Shown: positions 24,026-34,765 of the stretch, piece by piece
Layout of the letters: every line of letters begins with the position of its first letter
Position numbering within the stretch: position 1 is the first letter of the stretch
Assembly: GCA_039818825.1 (NCBI GenBank)
Contig: JBCBTD010000015.1
Location: 6,302-70,301 of the forward strand
Length of the DNA stretch: 64,000 nucleotides
Direction: 5' to 3'
Source of the DNA: JBCBTD01 sp039818825
Lineage (GTDB): Bacteria > Pseudomonadota > Alphaproteobacteria > Geminicoccales > Geminicoccaceae
Notes under the pieces: model-generated
What the model saw: the letters and a program-made list of their open reading frames with translations, nothing else
What the model was told of the DNA's origin: nothing
Databases searched by the model: none
Translations under genes and position numbers: made by a program

Positions 24026-25069
24026 GTGAACCGATCCATCGTCACCATGGTCGCGCTCGGCGCGGTCGCGGCGTTTGGCGCTGCGCCGGCAACGGCGCAA
24101 GACATCACCGTCGGCGTTTCCTGGTCGAACTTCCAGGAGGAGCGCTGGAAGACCGACGAGGCGGCGATCAAGGCCGAACTCGAAGCACTCGGCGCGGCCT
24201 ACATCTCGGCCGACGCACAGTCCTCGGCGGCGAAGCAGCTCACCGACGTGGAAAGCCTGATCGCCAACGGCGCCGACGCGCTGATCATCCTGGCGCAAGA
24301 CTCCGACGCCATCGGTCCGGCGGTGCAGAAGGCCGTCGACGAGGGCATCCCGGTGGTGGGCTACGACCGCCTGATCGAGTTTCCCGACGCGTTTTATCTG
24401 ACGTTCGACAACAAGGAGGTCGGGCGGATGCAGGCGCAGGCCGTCTTCGAGGCCCAGCCTGAGGGCAACTACGTGTTCATCAAAGGCTCCGCCGCCGACC
24501 CGAACGCCGACTTCCTGTTCTCGGGACAGATGGAAGTGCTCGCCGACGCGCTCGCGTCCGGTGCCGTCGTCAACGTCGGCGAGGCGTACACCGACGCCTG
24601 GCTGCCGGCCAACGCTCAGCGCAACATGGAGCAGTTCCTGACCTCCAACGACAACGACGTCGACGCCGTGGTCGCCAGCAACGACGGGACCGCCGGCGGT
24701 GCGGTGGCGGCGCTGGCGGCGCAGGGCCTCGCGGGCAGCGTGCCGGTTTCTGGCCAGGACGGTGACCATGCCGCCCTCAACAGGATCGCCCTGGGTACGC
24801 AGACCGTGTCGGTCTGGAAAGACAGTCGCGAGCTCGGTAAAGCAGCGGCGGACATCGCCGTGGCCATGGCCAAGGGTACGGCCATGACCGACATCGACGG
24901 GGCCGTCGTGTTCGACGGTGGGCCCAAGGGCGTGTCGATGAACGCGGTGTTTTTGACCCCGTTGCCGATCACGAAGGACAACCTGGACGCCGTCATCGAC
25001 GCCGGCTGGGTCAGCAAGGCGACCGTCTGTCAGGGCGTCGCCTCGGGCAGCGTCGCCGTCTGCGACTGA
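24026..25069 (+). CDS. xylF: D-xylose ABC transporter substrate-binding protein
   Basis: 347 residues from a GTG at 24026 with GGGGAGA five bases upstream; the product begins MNRSIVTMVALGAVAAFGAA with a signal peptide cleaved after ATAQ. The mature protein is a type I periplasmic sugar-binding protein: ITVGVSWSNFQEERWKTDEA, IANGADALIILAQDSDAI, VVGYDRLI, KGSAADPNADF and GQDGDHAAL are close to XylF. It captures xylose in the periplasm for XylGH. It is first in an operon with xylH, xylG, xylB and xylA, which fixes the sugar with good confidence. Confidence 0.92.
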   Translation: MNRSIVTMVALGAVAAFGAAPATAQDITVGVSWSNFQEERWKTDEAAIKAELEALGAAYISADAQSSAAKQLTDVESLIANGADALIILAQDSDAIGPAVQKAVDEGIPVVGYDRLIEFPDAFYLTFDNKEVGRMQAQAVFEAQPEGNYVFIKGSAADPNADFLFSGQMEVLADALASGAVVNVGEAYTDAWLPANAQRNMEQFLTSNDNDVDAVVASNDGTAGGAVAALAAQGLAGSVPVSGQDGDHAALNRIALGTQTVSVWKDSRELGKAAADIAVAMAKGTAMTDIDGAVVFDGGPKGVSMNAVFLTPLPITKDNLDAVIDAGWVSKATVCQGVASGSVAVCD

Positions 25070-25087
25070 CCCGATCAACCTGAACCA

Positions 25088-25109
25088 CGGGCGCGCTCCG
25101 GCGCGCCCG
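25088..25109 (+). terminator. Hairpin between xylF and xylH
   Basis: CGGGCGCGC (25088-25096), loop TCCG, GCGCGCCCG (25101-25109): a perfect 9-bp stem. There is no T-run. Stem-loops at this place in binding-protein operons usually stabilise the upstream message or attenuate, so that the binding protein is made in excess over the permease. Confidence 0.6.
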
Positions 25110-25143
25110 CAGGCGTCCCGACTTCGCCAGAGAAGACCGGTTC

Positions 25144-26445
25144 ATGAGCGACCTAGCGACCGCTGGCCCCGTGCGTGAGCGCGGCAACGTCAGCCAGCAA
25201 TTCCTTCGCGCCACCGAACTCGACACCCGCATGCTCGGCATGTTGGCGGCCCTCGCCGTCATCTGGATCGGCTTCGACTTGGCGTCGGGAGGCGTGTTCC
25301 TGACACCGCGCAATCTCTGGAACCTGTCGGTGCAGACCGCCTCGATCGCGGTGATGGCCACCGGCATGGTGCTGGTGATCGTCACCCGCAACATCGATTT
25401 GTCGGTGGGCTCCGTGCTCGGTTTCATCGGCATGGTGATGGGCGTCACCCAGGCGGAGTTCATCCCGCAGATCCTGGGTTACGACCACCCCCTGACGTGG
25501 GTGCTCGTCCTCATGGTCGGGCTCGCCGTCGGCATCACCATCGGTGCGCTGCACGGTTACATCATCGCCTATCTCGGCGTGCCGGCGTTCATCGTCACGC
25601 TCGGCGGGCTCTTGGCCTGGCGTGGTGCTGCCTGGTGGGTGACGTCGGGCCGCACGGTCGCGCCGATGGATTCCACTTTTCGGCTGATCGGTGGCGGGCC
25701 GATGGGATCGGTGGGTGCCATGGCGAGCTGGGCGGTTGGCGCGCTCGCCTGCGCCGGCGTCCTTTTCGCGCTCGTCAACGGCCGCCGTCAGCGCGTCCGC
25801 TACGGCTTCCCGCTCCGACCGATCTGGGCGGAAGGGTTCTTGATGGTGGTCGGCTGCGGCTCCATCCTCGGTGCCATCGCGATCGCCAACAGCTATCCCT
25901 GGCCGGTTCGTGTGGCCGAACGCTGGGCCGAGGCCAACGGCGTGCCCATTCCCGAGGGTGGTCTGTACATCGCCCACGGCCTCGCCATCCCAGTGCTGGT
26001 CGCCATCGCCGTCGGCGTGGTGATGACCTTCGTGGCCACCCGACTGCGCTTCGGCCGCTACGTCTTCGCGATCGGCGGCAATCCCGAGGCAGCCGAGCTC
26101 GCCGGCATCAACACCCGCTGGGTGAAGATGCAGATCTTCATGGTCATGGGCGCGCTGACCGCGATCGCGGCGGCGATCTCGACCGCCCGGCTGAACGCCG
26201 CGACCAATGCCCAGGGGACCCTCGACGAGCTCTACGTCATCGCCGCCGCGGTGATCGGCGGCACGTCGCTCGGTGGCGGCGTCGGCACCATCGCTGGCGC
26301 GATGCTGGGTGCGCTGGTCATGCAGTCGCTGCAGTCGGGCATGGTGCTCGTCGGCATCGACACACCCCTGCAGAACATCGTCGTCGGCATGGTCTTGGTG
26401 TTGGCGGTCTGGGCCGACACGCTCTACCGCTCGCGCGTGAAGTAG
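25144..26445 (+). CDS. xylH: D-xylose ABC transporter permease
   Basis: 433 residues, about 10-12 TM segments. It carries the CUT2 permease features NIDLSVGSVLGFIGMVMG, YIIAYLGVPAFIVTLGGLLA and WRGAAWWVTSGRTVAPMD, and near the C-terminus FGRYVFAIGGNPEAAELAGI plus AAVIGGTSLGGGVGTIAGAM. An extended middle (about 185-275) matches XylH rather than RbsC, which is shorter. It forms the membrane channel with the XylG ATPase. Spacing to xylG is 11 bp. Confidence 0.92.
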   Translation: MSDLATAGPVRERGNVSQQFLRATELDTRMLGMLAALAVIWIGFDLASGGVFLTPRNLWNLSVQTASIAVMATGMVLVIVTRNIDLSVGSVLGFIGMVMGVTQAEFIPQILGYDHPLTWVLVLMVGLAVGITIGALHGYIIAYLGVPAFIVTLGGLLAWRGAAWWVTSGRTVAPMDSTFRLIGGGPMGSVGAMASWAVGALACAGVLFALVNGRRQRVRYGFPLRPIWAEGFLMVVGCGSILGAIAIANSYPWPVRVAERWAEANGVPIPEGGLYIAHGLAIPVLVAIAVGVVMTFVATRLRFGRYVFAIGGNPEAAELAGINTRWVKMQIFMVMGALTAIAAAISTARLNAATNAQGTLDELYVIAAAVIGGTSLGGGVGTIAGAMLGALVMQSLQSGMVLVGIDTPLQNIVVGMVLVLAVWADTLYRSRVK

Positions 26446-26456
26446 GAGACTAGGCG

Positions 26457-27239
<783 letters not shown>

Positions 27240-27248
27240 GGTAGGGCG

Positions 27249-28696
27249 ATGTATCTGGGAATCGACATCGGGACGTCCGAGGTCAAGACGCTCCTGGTCG
27301 ACGACGACCAAGCGTCGGTCGCGATGGCCAAAGCCGGCCTCACCGTCGAGCGGCCACGGCCACGCTGGTCGGAACAGGACCCGGACGGTTGGTGGCGCGC
27401 CGTCGAAACCTGCCTCGACACCCTGGCCCGCGATCACGGCAGCGCCTTGGGTGCCGTTCGCGGCATCGGGCTCGCAGGGCAGATGCACGGTGCCACGCTC
27501 TTGGGCGCCGACGATCGCCCGCTCCGCCCGTGCATCCTCTGGAACGACGGGCGCTCCGCCAAGGAATGCGTGGAGCTCGACGAGGCGGCCGACTTCCGCG
27601 GCATCGCCGGCAATCTGGTCATGCCCGGCTTCACTGCGCCGAAGCTTCGTTGGGTCGACAGCCACGAGCCCGAGACCTTCGCCGCCGTCCGACACGTGCT
27701 GCTGCCGAAGGACTACGTGCGGTTGCGGCTGACCGGCGAGCACGTCTCGGAGATGTCCGACAGCGCCGGCACCTTGTGGCTCGATCCTGCGGCGCGGGCG
27801 TGGTCGGAACCCTTGCTGGCCGCAACGCGGCTGACCGTGGAGCAAATGCCGCGGTTGGTGGAAGGCTCAGCCCCGTCGGGCCAGCTCCGCGCCGACCTCG
27901 CCCGCAAGTACGGGATGAGCCAAGCGCCGGTCGTGGCCGGCGGGGCCGGTGACAATGCCGCGAGCGCTTGCGGCATCGGCGCAGTCACGCCGGGCAAGGC
28001 GTTCCTGTCCCTCGGCACGTCCGGCGTCCTGTTCGTGACGACCGATCACTTCGCACCGAACGTGGCCGGCGCGGTCCACGCTTTCTGCCACGCCCTGCCT
28101 GCGACCTGGCACCAGATGGGTGTCGTCCTTGCGGCCGCCGACAGCCTCAATTGGCTGGCGCGGCTCCTGGAGCGGGAACCGGCCGCCTTGGCCGACGCGC
28201 TCGGCAGCGAGGTCGCAGTACCCGGCTCGGTCCTGTTCCTCCCCTACCTCGGGGGCGAGCGGACACCGCACAACGACGCCGACATCCGCGGCGCCTTCGT
28301 CGGCATCGGCCACGAGGCGGACCGCGACGTCCTGACCCGCGCGGTGCTCGAAGGTGTCGGCTTCGCTTGTCGTGACGTGTTCGAGGCGCTGCTCGCTGCC
28401 GGCAGCGACGCCGAGGTGTTCACCGCCGTCGGCGGCGGTGCCCGTTCGACGCTGTGGCTGCGCTTGTTGGCGACGATCCTCGACCGGCCGGTACAGCGCC
28501 CGGCGCACGGCGAGTTCGGCGCAGCGCTCGGCGCGGCGCGGCTGGGTATGGCGGCCGCCGGCAGCACCGCCGACGATCTCTTCGGCGAACCGCCGATGTC
28601 GGCGACCATCGAGCCGGAGCGGACGCTCACCGCGGCCTATGGTGACGCCTTCGAGCGCTACCGCGCGCTCTATCCCGCCCTTAAGGAAGCCCTGGC

Positions 28697-28700
<4 letters not shown>
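27249..28700 (+). CDS. xylB: Xylulokinase
   Basis: 483 residues, FGGY carbohydrate kinase. N-terminal MYLGIDIGTSEVKTLLVDDD (phosphate 1 motif), GLAGQMHGATLL, and ILWNDGRS; the second domain has FLSLGTSGVLFVTTDHF, LPYLGGERTPHNDADIRGAF and TAVGGGARSTLWLRLLATIL, all close to XylB. It phosphorylates D-xylulose to xylulose 5-phosphate for the pentose phosphate pathway. It is placed 10 bp after the ATPase gene; its stop overlaps the xylA start by ATGA. Confidence 0.94.
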
Positions 28701-30004
<1,304 letters not shown>

Positions 30005-30008
30005 GGGC

Positions 30009-30986
30009 GTGGCGTTGGCACTCTCCGTCGCCGGCTCCATGCCCGATGGCGAGCCGGTCCACAGCGTCCGCCTGAGGGCCGACGGGCTGATCGCCGACAT
30101 CCTCACCTACGGCGCCGTCCTCCAGAGCCTCGGTGTCGAGAGCGTCGGCCGCAATGTCGTCCTCGGCTTCGCCAACGTCGCCGACTACCTCACCGACCGG
30201 TCGTGGCAGGGCGCCGTGGTCGGCCGCTGCGCCAACCGCATCACCGGCGGCAGGTTCGACCTCGATGGTCGAACCTGCCAGCTCGACCGCAACGAAGGCC
30301 CCAACACCCTGCACGGCGGCGAGCACGGCTTCGGCCGCCGGCTTTGGCAATTGGCCGAGCACGACGACCGCTCGGCCACGCTGACCCTGACCTCGCAGGA
30401 CGGCGACCACGGCTTTCCGGGCCAGATCGAGGCGCAGTGTCGCTATCGGCTCGAAGCCCCGTCGACCCTGGTCATCGACTTCGAAGCGACGACCGATGCG
30501 CCGACCATCGTCGCCTTGGCGCAGCATGCCTACTTCAACCTCGACGGCCACGCCACCATCGACGAGCACCGGCTGAAGGTGGGCGCGGACCATGTCCTGG
30601 ACGTCGATGCGGCGCAGCTGCCGACCGGCCGCCTGCTCGACGCCGCGGCCGCGGGGCTCGACTTCCGCTCGCCCAGGCTGCTCGACGGCGAGGTGGTCGA
30701 TCACAACTACTGTCTGGCGCGAGCCGTCCGGGCCGAGCCGGCACCGGCGGCCTCCGTCGAGGCCGGCGGCTTGCGGTTGGATCTGGCGACGACGGCGCCG
30801 GGGCTGCAGGTCTACACCGGGCACAAGCTGAAGCACCGGCCGTTCCCGCCGCGCGCGGGCCTCTGCCTCGAGGCCCAGCCCTGGCCCGACGCCATCAACC
30901 ACCCGGACTTCCCGTCACCAGTGCTGCGGCCGGGCGCGACCTACCGCCAGCGGACGGCCTACCGTTTCACCCGGGCAGCGTCGTGA
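30009..30986 (+). CDS. galM: Aldose 1-epimerase (mutarotase)
   Basis: 325 residues. The start is uncertain: GTG at 30009 follows xylA by 4 bp, but TTG at 30015 is better spaced from GAGGG at 30003. Family motifs: YGAVLQSLGV, VVGRCANRITGGRFDLDGR, NEGPNTLHGGEHGFGRRLW, catalytic His in ALAQHAYFNLDGH, DHNYCLAR, and LCLEAQPWPDAINHPDFPSP. It interconverts alpha and beta anomers, here most likely of xylose, to feed XylA. It lies within the xylose operon. Confidence 0.9.
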   Translation: MALALSVAGSMPDGEPVHSVRLRADGLIADILTYGAVLQSLGVESVGRNVVLGFANVADYLTDRSWQGAVVGRCANRITGGRFDLDGRTCQLDRNEGPNTLHGGEHGFGRRLWQLAEHDDRSATLTLTSQDGDHGFPGQIEAQCRYRLEAPSTLVIDFEATTDAPTIVALAQHAYFNLDGHATIDEHRLKVGADHVLDVDAAQLPTGRLLDAAAAGLDFRSPRLLDGEVVDHNYCLARAVRAEPAPAASVEAGGLRLDLATTAPGLQVYTGHKLKHRPFPPRAGLCLEAQPWPDAINHPDFPSPVLRPGATYRQRTAYRFTRAAS

Positions 30987-30996
30987 GGGGAGACCC

Positions 30997-31656
30997 ATGG
31001 CCATCGATCTGGAGAGCTTGCCGGCCGCGTTGACGACGTCGCTGCTGAGCGACGCCTTGGACGCCCACGGCCACATGGGTCAGGCCATGCGCCCGTTCGT
31101 CCGCCCCCTCGCCGACGACGTCCGCATCAAGGGCCGCGCCCGGACCGGGCTCTACGCGCCGGTGCACCACGTGCCTGCGGGCGACAACCCGTACGCGATC
31201 GAGATGGCGCTGATCGACGACCTCCGCCCCGGCGAGGTTGCCATCCTCGCCTGCGACGGCCCGACCGACCGCATCGGCCCCTGGGGCGAGCTCCTGTCGA
31301 CCGCAGCCCGCGCCCGTGGTGCCGTGGGCTGCATCACCGACGGCCTCGTCCGCGACGTCCGCCAGATTCGCGAGATGCGCTTTCCGGTCTTCGCCGGCGG
31401 CATCGGCCCCGTGGACAGCAAGGGCCGCGGCCAGATGATGGCCATGGACGTCCCCGTCCGCTGCGCCGGCGTCCTGGTCCACCCTGGCGACATCGTCGTC
31501 GCGGACGTCGACGGCGTCGTTGCCGTTCCCCAGTTCGTCGAGGATGCGGTCTTCGCGACGGCCCTGGCCAAGCTCACGGCAGAGGATCGCACCCGCGAGG
31601 AACTGGCCGCAGGCGCGAAGCTTGCCGACGTGTTCGCGAAGTACGGGGTACTCTGA
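30997..31656 (+). CDS. RraA / HMG-aldolase-like family protein
   Basis: 219 residues; starts 10 bp after the epimerase gene with a GGGGAGA ribosome site. The fold motif is clear: LLSDALDAHG near the start, then GPWGELLSTAARARGAVGCI and TDGLVRDVRQIREMRFPVFA (G-x-R/D site), and ADVDGVVAVPQF. The family includes RraA (RNase E inhibitor), HMG/CHA aldolases and dehydratase-like proteins of sugar-acid pathways. At the end of a xylose operon an enzymatic role on a sugar acid or its keto product is more likely than RNase control, but the activity is not known. Confidence 0.75.
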   Translation: MAIDLESLPAALTTSLLSDALDAHGHMGQAMRPFVRPLADDVRIKGRARTGLYAPVHHVPAGDNPYAIEMALIDDLRPGEVAILACDGPTDRIGPWGELLSTAARARGAVGCITDGLVRDVRQIREMRFPVFAGGIGPVDSKGRGQMMAMDVPVRCAGVLVHPGDIVVADVDGVVAVPQFVEDAVFATALAKLTAEDRTREELAAGAKLADVFAKYGVL

Positions 31657-31764
31657 CGCCGGCGGTCCAGCCGAGTCGCCAATTGGCTGCTATGGACGGG
31701 GAGCGGTCGTCCGAGGCGACGTCGCGAATGTCGGCTATGCTGGACACGACGGCCGTTCGGCTGA

Positions 31765-32271
31765 TCAGCTCTCGGCTTTCCGAGATGCCGTTTCGTAGGC
31801 GGCCTTCAGCCTCTCTCTCACCGAACCGGCGAAAGGGGCCTCTCGGTGGTGCACGTGCATCTCACGCAGCTCATGCATGAGTTGGTCCCACATCTCTGGG
31901 CCGCCCTTCTCGAGGACTTCCGCTCGCGCGGCCAGCGGGGCCGTCACAGGAAGGTAGCGGCGACCCCACACGGAGAGCTGTGCAAGAACCGGCAGAAGCG
32001 ACACGCCCATCTCCGTCAGAGAGTAGATCAGCCGCTGCTTGTGTCGCGGATCGGGCGCCTTGCTCAACACGCCGTATCCCACGAGGCGTTCGAGACGATC
32101 CGCGAGGAGGTTCGACGCGATACCCTCCTCGGAGCGCGTCAGAAGTTCGCGAAAGTGACGCTTGCCACCGAACATGACGTCCCTGACGACGATCAGGCTC
32201 CATTTGTCGCCGAGAATTTCCAGGGAAAGGTTGATCGGACAGCCGGAGCGATGGTCGCCACTGTGCATCAT
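31765..32271 (-). CDS. HxlR-type winged-helix regulator
   Basis: 168 residues. HxlR signature near the N-terminus: SGCPINLSLEILGDKWSLIV and VRDVMFGGKRHFRELLTRSE, then IASNLLADRLERLVGYGVLS (recognition and wing), ending with the family wing YSLTEMGVSLLPVLAQLSVWG. The single Cys of CPIN is the redox/quinone-sensing Cys position in some HxlR proteins. Divergent from a small serine hydrolase gene, which it probably regulates. The 108-bp gap to the convergent RraA-like gene holds nothing that I recognise. Confidence 0.88.
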   Translation of the reverse strand: MMHSGDHRSGCPINLSLEILGDKWSLIVVRDVMFGGKRHFRELLTRSEEGIASNLLADRLERLVGYGVLSKAPDPRHKQRLIYSLTEMGVSLLPVLAQLSVWGRRYLPVTAPLAARAEVLEKGGPEMWDQLMHELREMHVHHREAPFAGSVRERLKAAYETASRKAES

Positions 32272-32280
32272 TGCGCTCGG

Positions 32281-32323
32281 TATCCTGTCTGTATCTTATT
32301 CACAACTGGTTGCAAGACGGATA
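32281..32323. promoter_or_regulatory. Spaced inverted repeat, possible HxlR operator
   Basis: TATCCTGTCT (32281-32290) and AGACGGATA (32315-32323) form an inverted repeat with one extra T in the left arm (TATCC-GTCT against AGAC-GGATA). A second TATCTT follows the left arm. It lies between the divergent HxlR and hydrolase starts. Confidence 0.35.
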
Positions 32324-32356
32324 TGGTCGGAAGAGATTGCCGAGGAGATCGTCGCA

Positions 32357-32908
32357 ATGACCAAATCCAAGATCCTTGTCGTTCACGGCGCAGGCGAAGG
32401 CGCCCATGAGGAGGATGCACCACTCGCAGGCTTCGTTCGAAGCCTCGCCGACGATCCCGCCTCGGTCGCATATCCGGAAATCAAGGGGCTCGAAACGCTC
32501 AACTGGTCGCTTGCAGCGACGGAATTGAAAGCTGCAATCACGAACCGAGCCGAAGGCTGCAAGTTGGTCGCACACTCGCTGGGCGGTGCCGCAGTCTTGA
32601 AGCTGCTGTCGCAAGGCATCCGGGCGCCGCGCATTGGTGGCCTCTTTTTAATCGCCACGCCGTACAAGTGCAAAGATGGGGAGTGGGGCAGCGATGACTT
32701 CGCGCTAGAGAACGACTTTGCCGATCGACTGCCCGACGTCGGCACCATTTACCTGTATCATGGGGGTGACGATGACTGCGTGCCCGTCGACCATGTTGAG
32801 CGATACGCCAAGAAACTCAAGCACGCTCAGGTACGTGTCGTCGATGGTCAAGGGCATCAATTCACGTCACGTCGCTTCGACGAGCTTGCAACAGACCTCA
32901 GAGTCTGA
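32357..32908 (+). CDS. Small alpha/beta serine hydrolase (RBBP9/YdeN-like)
   Basis: 183 residues from the ATG at 32357, chosen for GAGGAG 9 bases upstream and because the product then starts with the first beta strand, MTKSKILVVHGAGEGAHEED. The nucleophile elbow is KLVAHSLGGAAVL (AHSLGG), the acid is probably in GGDDDCVP, and the His is in VDGQGHQF. Size and layout fit the COG3545-type hydrolases. The substrate is unknown; divergence from an HxlR regulator suggests a detoxification or stress role. Confidence 0.75.
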   Translation: MTKSKILVVHGAGEGAHEEDAPLAGFVRSLADDPASVAYPEIKGLETLNWSLAATELKAAITNRAEGCKLVAHSLGGAAVLKLLSQGIRAPRIGGLFLIATPYKCKDGEWGSDDFALENDFADRLPDVGTIYLYHGGDDDCVPVDHVERYAKKLKHAQVRVVDGQGHQFTSRRFDELATDLRV

Positions 32909-33211
32909 ATCGCCACAAACCGATCAGAAGCAGCGCTTGGCTACCCCCGCGCGATGCCCGTCCCGGGCTCGAAATGGGTCATCCGATCGCCAAGGCTCCA
33001 AGTCCCAAACAGGCCGTGGACGGACGTCGAAGCCTTGTCCACAGCGCTGGTGTCGGCGTCTTCGGGATGTACCGCACACGGCATCAAGCAACGACTTCAG
33101 GGACGGCCGTCGAACTGGTGATCGGACTCGGACTGCCACCGGACGCGGCGGCGCCAGAACGGCACGGGCCCCCGAAGGGACGCGCGCCGAAGATCGAGGT
33201 CGGGGGCCTGC
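32909..33211. other. Non-coding gap with one hairpin
   Basis: 303 bp between convergent genes. No credible ORF. The only structure seen is GGCCCCCGA (33167-33175) pairing with TCGGGGGCC (33200-33208), a perfect 9-bp stem with a 24-base loop, directly before the stop of the minus-strand gene at 33212. It may serve as a terminator. Confidence 0.4.
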
Positions 33212-33850
33212 CTAACGACGCCGGCGACGTGCGACGGCCGCCAGGCCGATCAGCCCGGTCGCCAACAGCGGCAGGGCGGCCGGCAACGGAATGACCGCCG
33301 TCGGCACGCCGATCTCCAGCGTGATCGTCTCGCCGTTGACCAGTTTCGCGATCGCGGTCGTTCCGGGCGTGATCCCCAACTCAGCGAAGGTCTTGCCGAA
33401 GAAGGTCAGTGTGGCATTCAGCTCGGTCGAGCCGTCATAGCCCGGCGGCAGGACGAGTAGGCCCAACCCGGTGCCGAAGGGAAGACCCGTGCCATTGTCT
33501 CCCTGGACCAGCCCGCCACCGCCGAAGGTCGGCAGCCAAGTGTCGACGCCGAACAGGTACTGATCGATCTTGGCGTTTCCCACCGGATCGTTGGGGCCCA
33601 ACACGAACGAGCCATTGGTCGTGCCGCCGGTGACGGTTGGCGCCACGAACCCGGTCGCGCCCTGAACACGGTTCGATGTTCCTAGGCCAGCGACGTTCAG
33701 GGACCCGCTGGTCCGGAAGACGACGTTGCCGTCTTCCTCGTTGGCCGTGACCATAACGGCTGCGTCAGCGCCGCTGAGCCCGATGACGAAGCAAACCGAT
33801 AGCAGTTGGAGAAAAGGAAGCGCCTTGGGCCACGCCGACCACGGTTTCAC
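33212..33850 (-). CDS. VPLPA-CTERM-like sorted exported protein
   Basis: 212 residues from a GTG at 33850 with GGGAGG 10 bases upstream; the reading frame is open further upstream but without signal. N-terminal signal peptide (ALPFLQLLSVCFVIGLSGAD). The C-terminus has the sorting pattern VIPLPAALPLLATGLIGLAA followed by VARRRRR: a proline-containing motif, one hydrophobic helix and an arginine cluster, as in VPLPA/PEP-CTERM proteins recognised by an exosortase. The body (NEEDGNVVFRTSGSLNVAGL...) has no known enzymatic motif. It is probably a surface or extracellular-matrix component. The 252 bp between it and bchJ hold no gene; CCGAAC-ACG-GTTCGG at 33976-33990 is a small inverted repeat there. 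Confidence 0.78.
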   Translation of the reverse strand: MKPWSAWPKALPFLQLLSVCFVIGLSGADAAVMVTANEEDGNVVFRTSGSLNVAGLGTSNRVQGATGFVAPTVTGGTTNGSFVLGPNDPVGNAKIDQYLFGVDTWLPTFGGGGLVQGDNGTGLPFGTGLGLLVLPPGYDGSTELNATLTFFGKTFAELGITPGTTAIAKLVNGETITLEIGVPTAVIPLPAALPLLATGLIGLAAVARRRRR

Positions 33851-34102
33851 TTTTTCTGATCCTCCCGAATGATCGAAGCTATGGCATGACGTCGGTACGG
33901 AGACAACGGTGACGCTCGTATTGGCCAGCCGCTCTTGCAGAGCCGTCCTATGAACGCATTGAGGCGCGGCCCTCGCCGAACACGGTTCGGGTCTCCCGTA
34001 CTGCCGTTCGGCCGGGCCCACCGGTATCGGACCGGTCGCCGGTTGCGTTCGCCGAGGCGTACCGACCGGCGGCGTTCAGTTCTGGGGCGCTTCGTACGGG
34101 GC

Positions 34103-34711
34103 TCACGAACGACGCCAATCGATGGCGATGGTGCAACCACGCCGGCCACCACGCTCCATCAGCCGCCCGTCCGCCTCGCTCCGTGGGCTGACCAAGACCT
34201 GGTACAAACGCGCGAAGGTCCCGGCGTAGTAGGCGACGAGCGACGGTGCGGCATCGCCCAAGCGCATGATCGGGCCGCCCTCGATGGCGAGCCGCGCCGG
34301 CGCCCGCCGCTGGACGACGAACGCGCCGCTGCCGGCGAAGGTCCACGCATGGCGACCGATGGCGGCCAGCAGGCACGCGCTGGAGGCTGCCGGCGGGAGC
34401 ACCCGCAAGACCGATTGGGCTGGTCGAGGGATGCGATTGGCGAGCAGATAGTCGCCGGTTCGGCGCCCCGCGTCATCGGCGATGGCGACCGCGACCGTTG
34501 CGCCGCATTCGGCCCATACCGCCCTGTGCAGGGCTTCGACCTCGCGCTCCTCGACCATCGCCTCGGGGCGTTCGGCGACGTAGGCGCCGAGCCCGGCTCG
34601 CTCGGCGACCCGGCGAAGGACCACGTCGTCGGTCGAGCTGCGGAGCGCCTCGAACATCCGGGTGACCGCATTGGGCCCGATGCGCGACTGCCCGGACGGC
34701 TCGCCAATCAT
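34103..34711 (-). CDS. bchJ: BchJ-like V4R-domain protein of bacteriochlorophyll synthesis
   Basis: 202 residues. The C-terminal part (GRRTGDYLLANRIP and WTFAGSGAFVVQRR, EGGPIMRLGD, ARLYQVLVSPRSEADGRL) matches the 4-vinyl-reductase (V4R) domain of BchJ. BchJ was first named a divinyl reductase, but later work favours a role in supplying substrate, with other enzymes being the main reductase. It follows bchE with a 54-bp gap, the same pairing as in other purple bacteria, and is the last gene of the leftward photosynthesis unit. Confidence 0.85.
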   Translation of the reverse strand: MIGEPSGQSRIGPNAVTRMFEALRSSTDDVVLRRVAERAGLGAYVAERPEAMVEEREVEALHRAVWAECGATVAVAIADDAGRRTGDYLLANRIPRPAQSVLRVLPPAASSACLLAAIGRHAWTFAGSGAFVVQRRAPARLAIEGGPIMRLGDAAPSLVAYYAGTFARLYQVLVSPRSEADGRLMERGGRRGCTIAIDWRRS

Positions 34712-34765
34712 GCCGAACCGGGGAGCGAAGGCGAGCCATCGTCGGCCGGCGGCCGGCGGGGCGGC

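Noticed and set aside
23534..25078. 514-residue minus-strand frame opposite xylF
   Set aside because: Crosses the ROK-xylF promoter region and is antisense to xylF, whose signal peptide and fold are clear.
33976..33990. CCGAAC-ACG-GTTCGG as a terminator after bchJ
   Set aside because: Stem is only 6 bp and no T-run follows; it is noted within the CTERM gene entry but not called.
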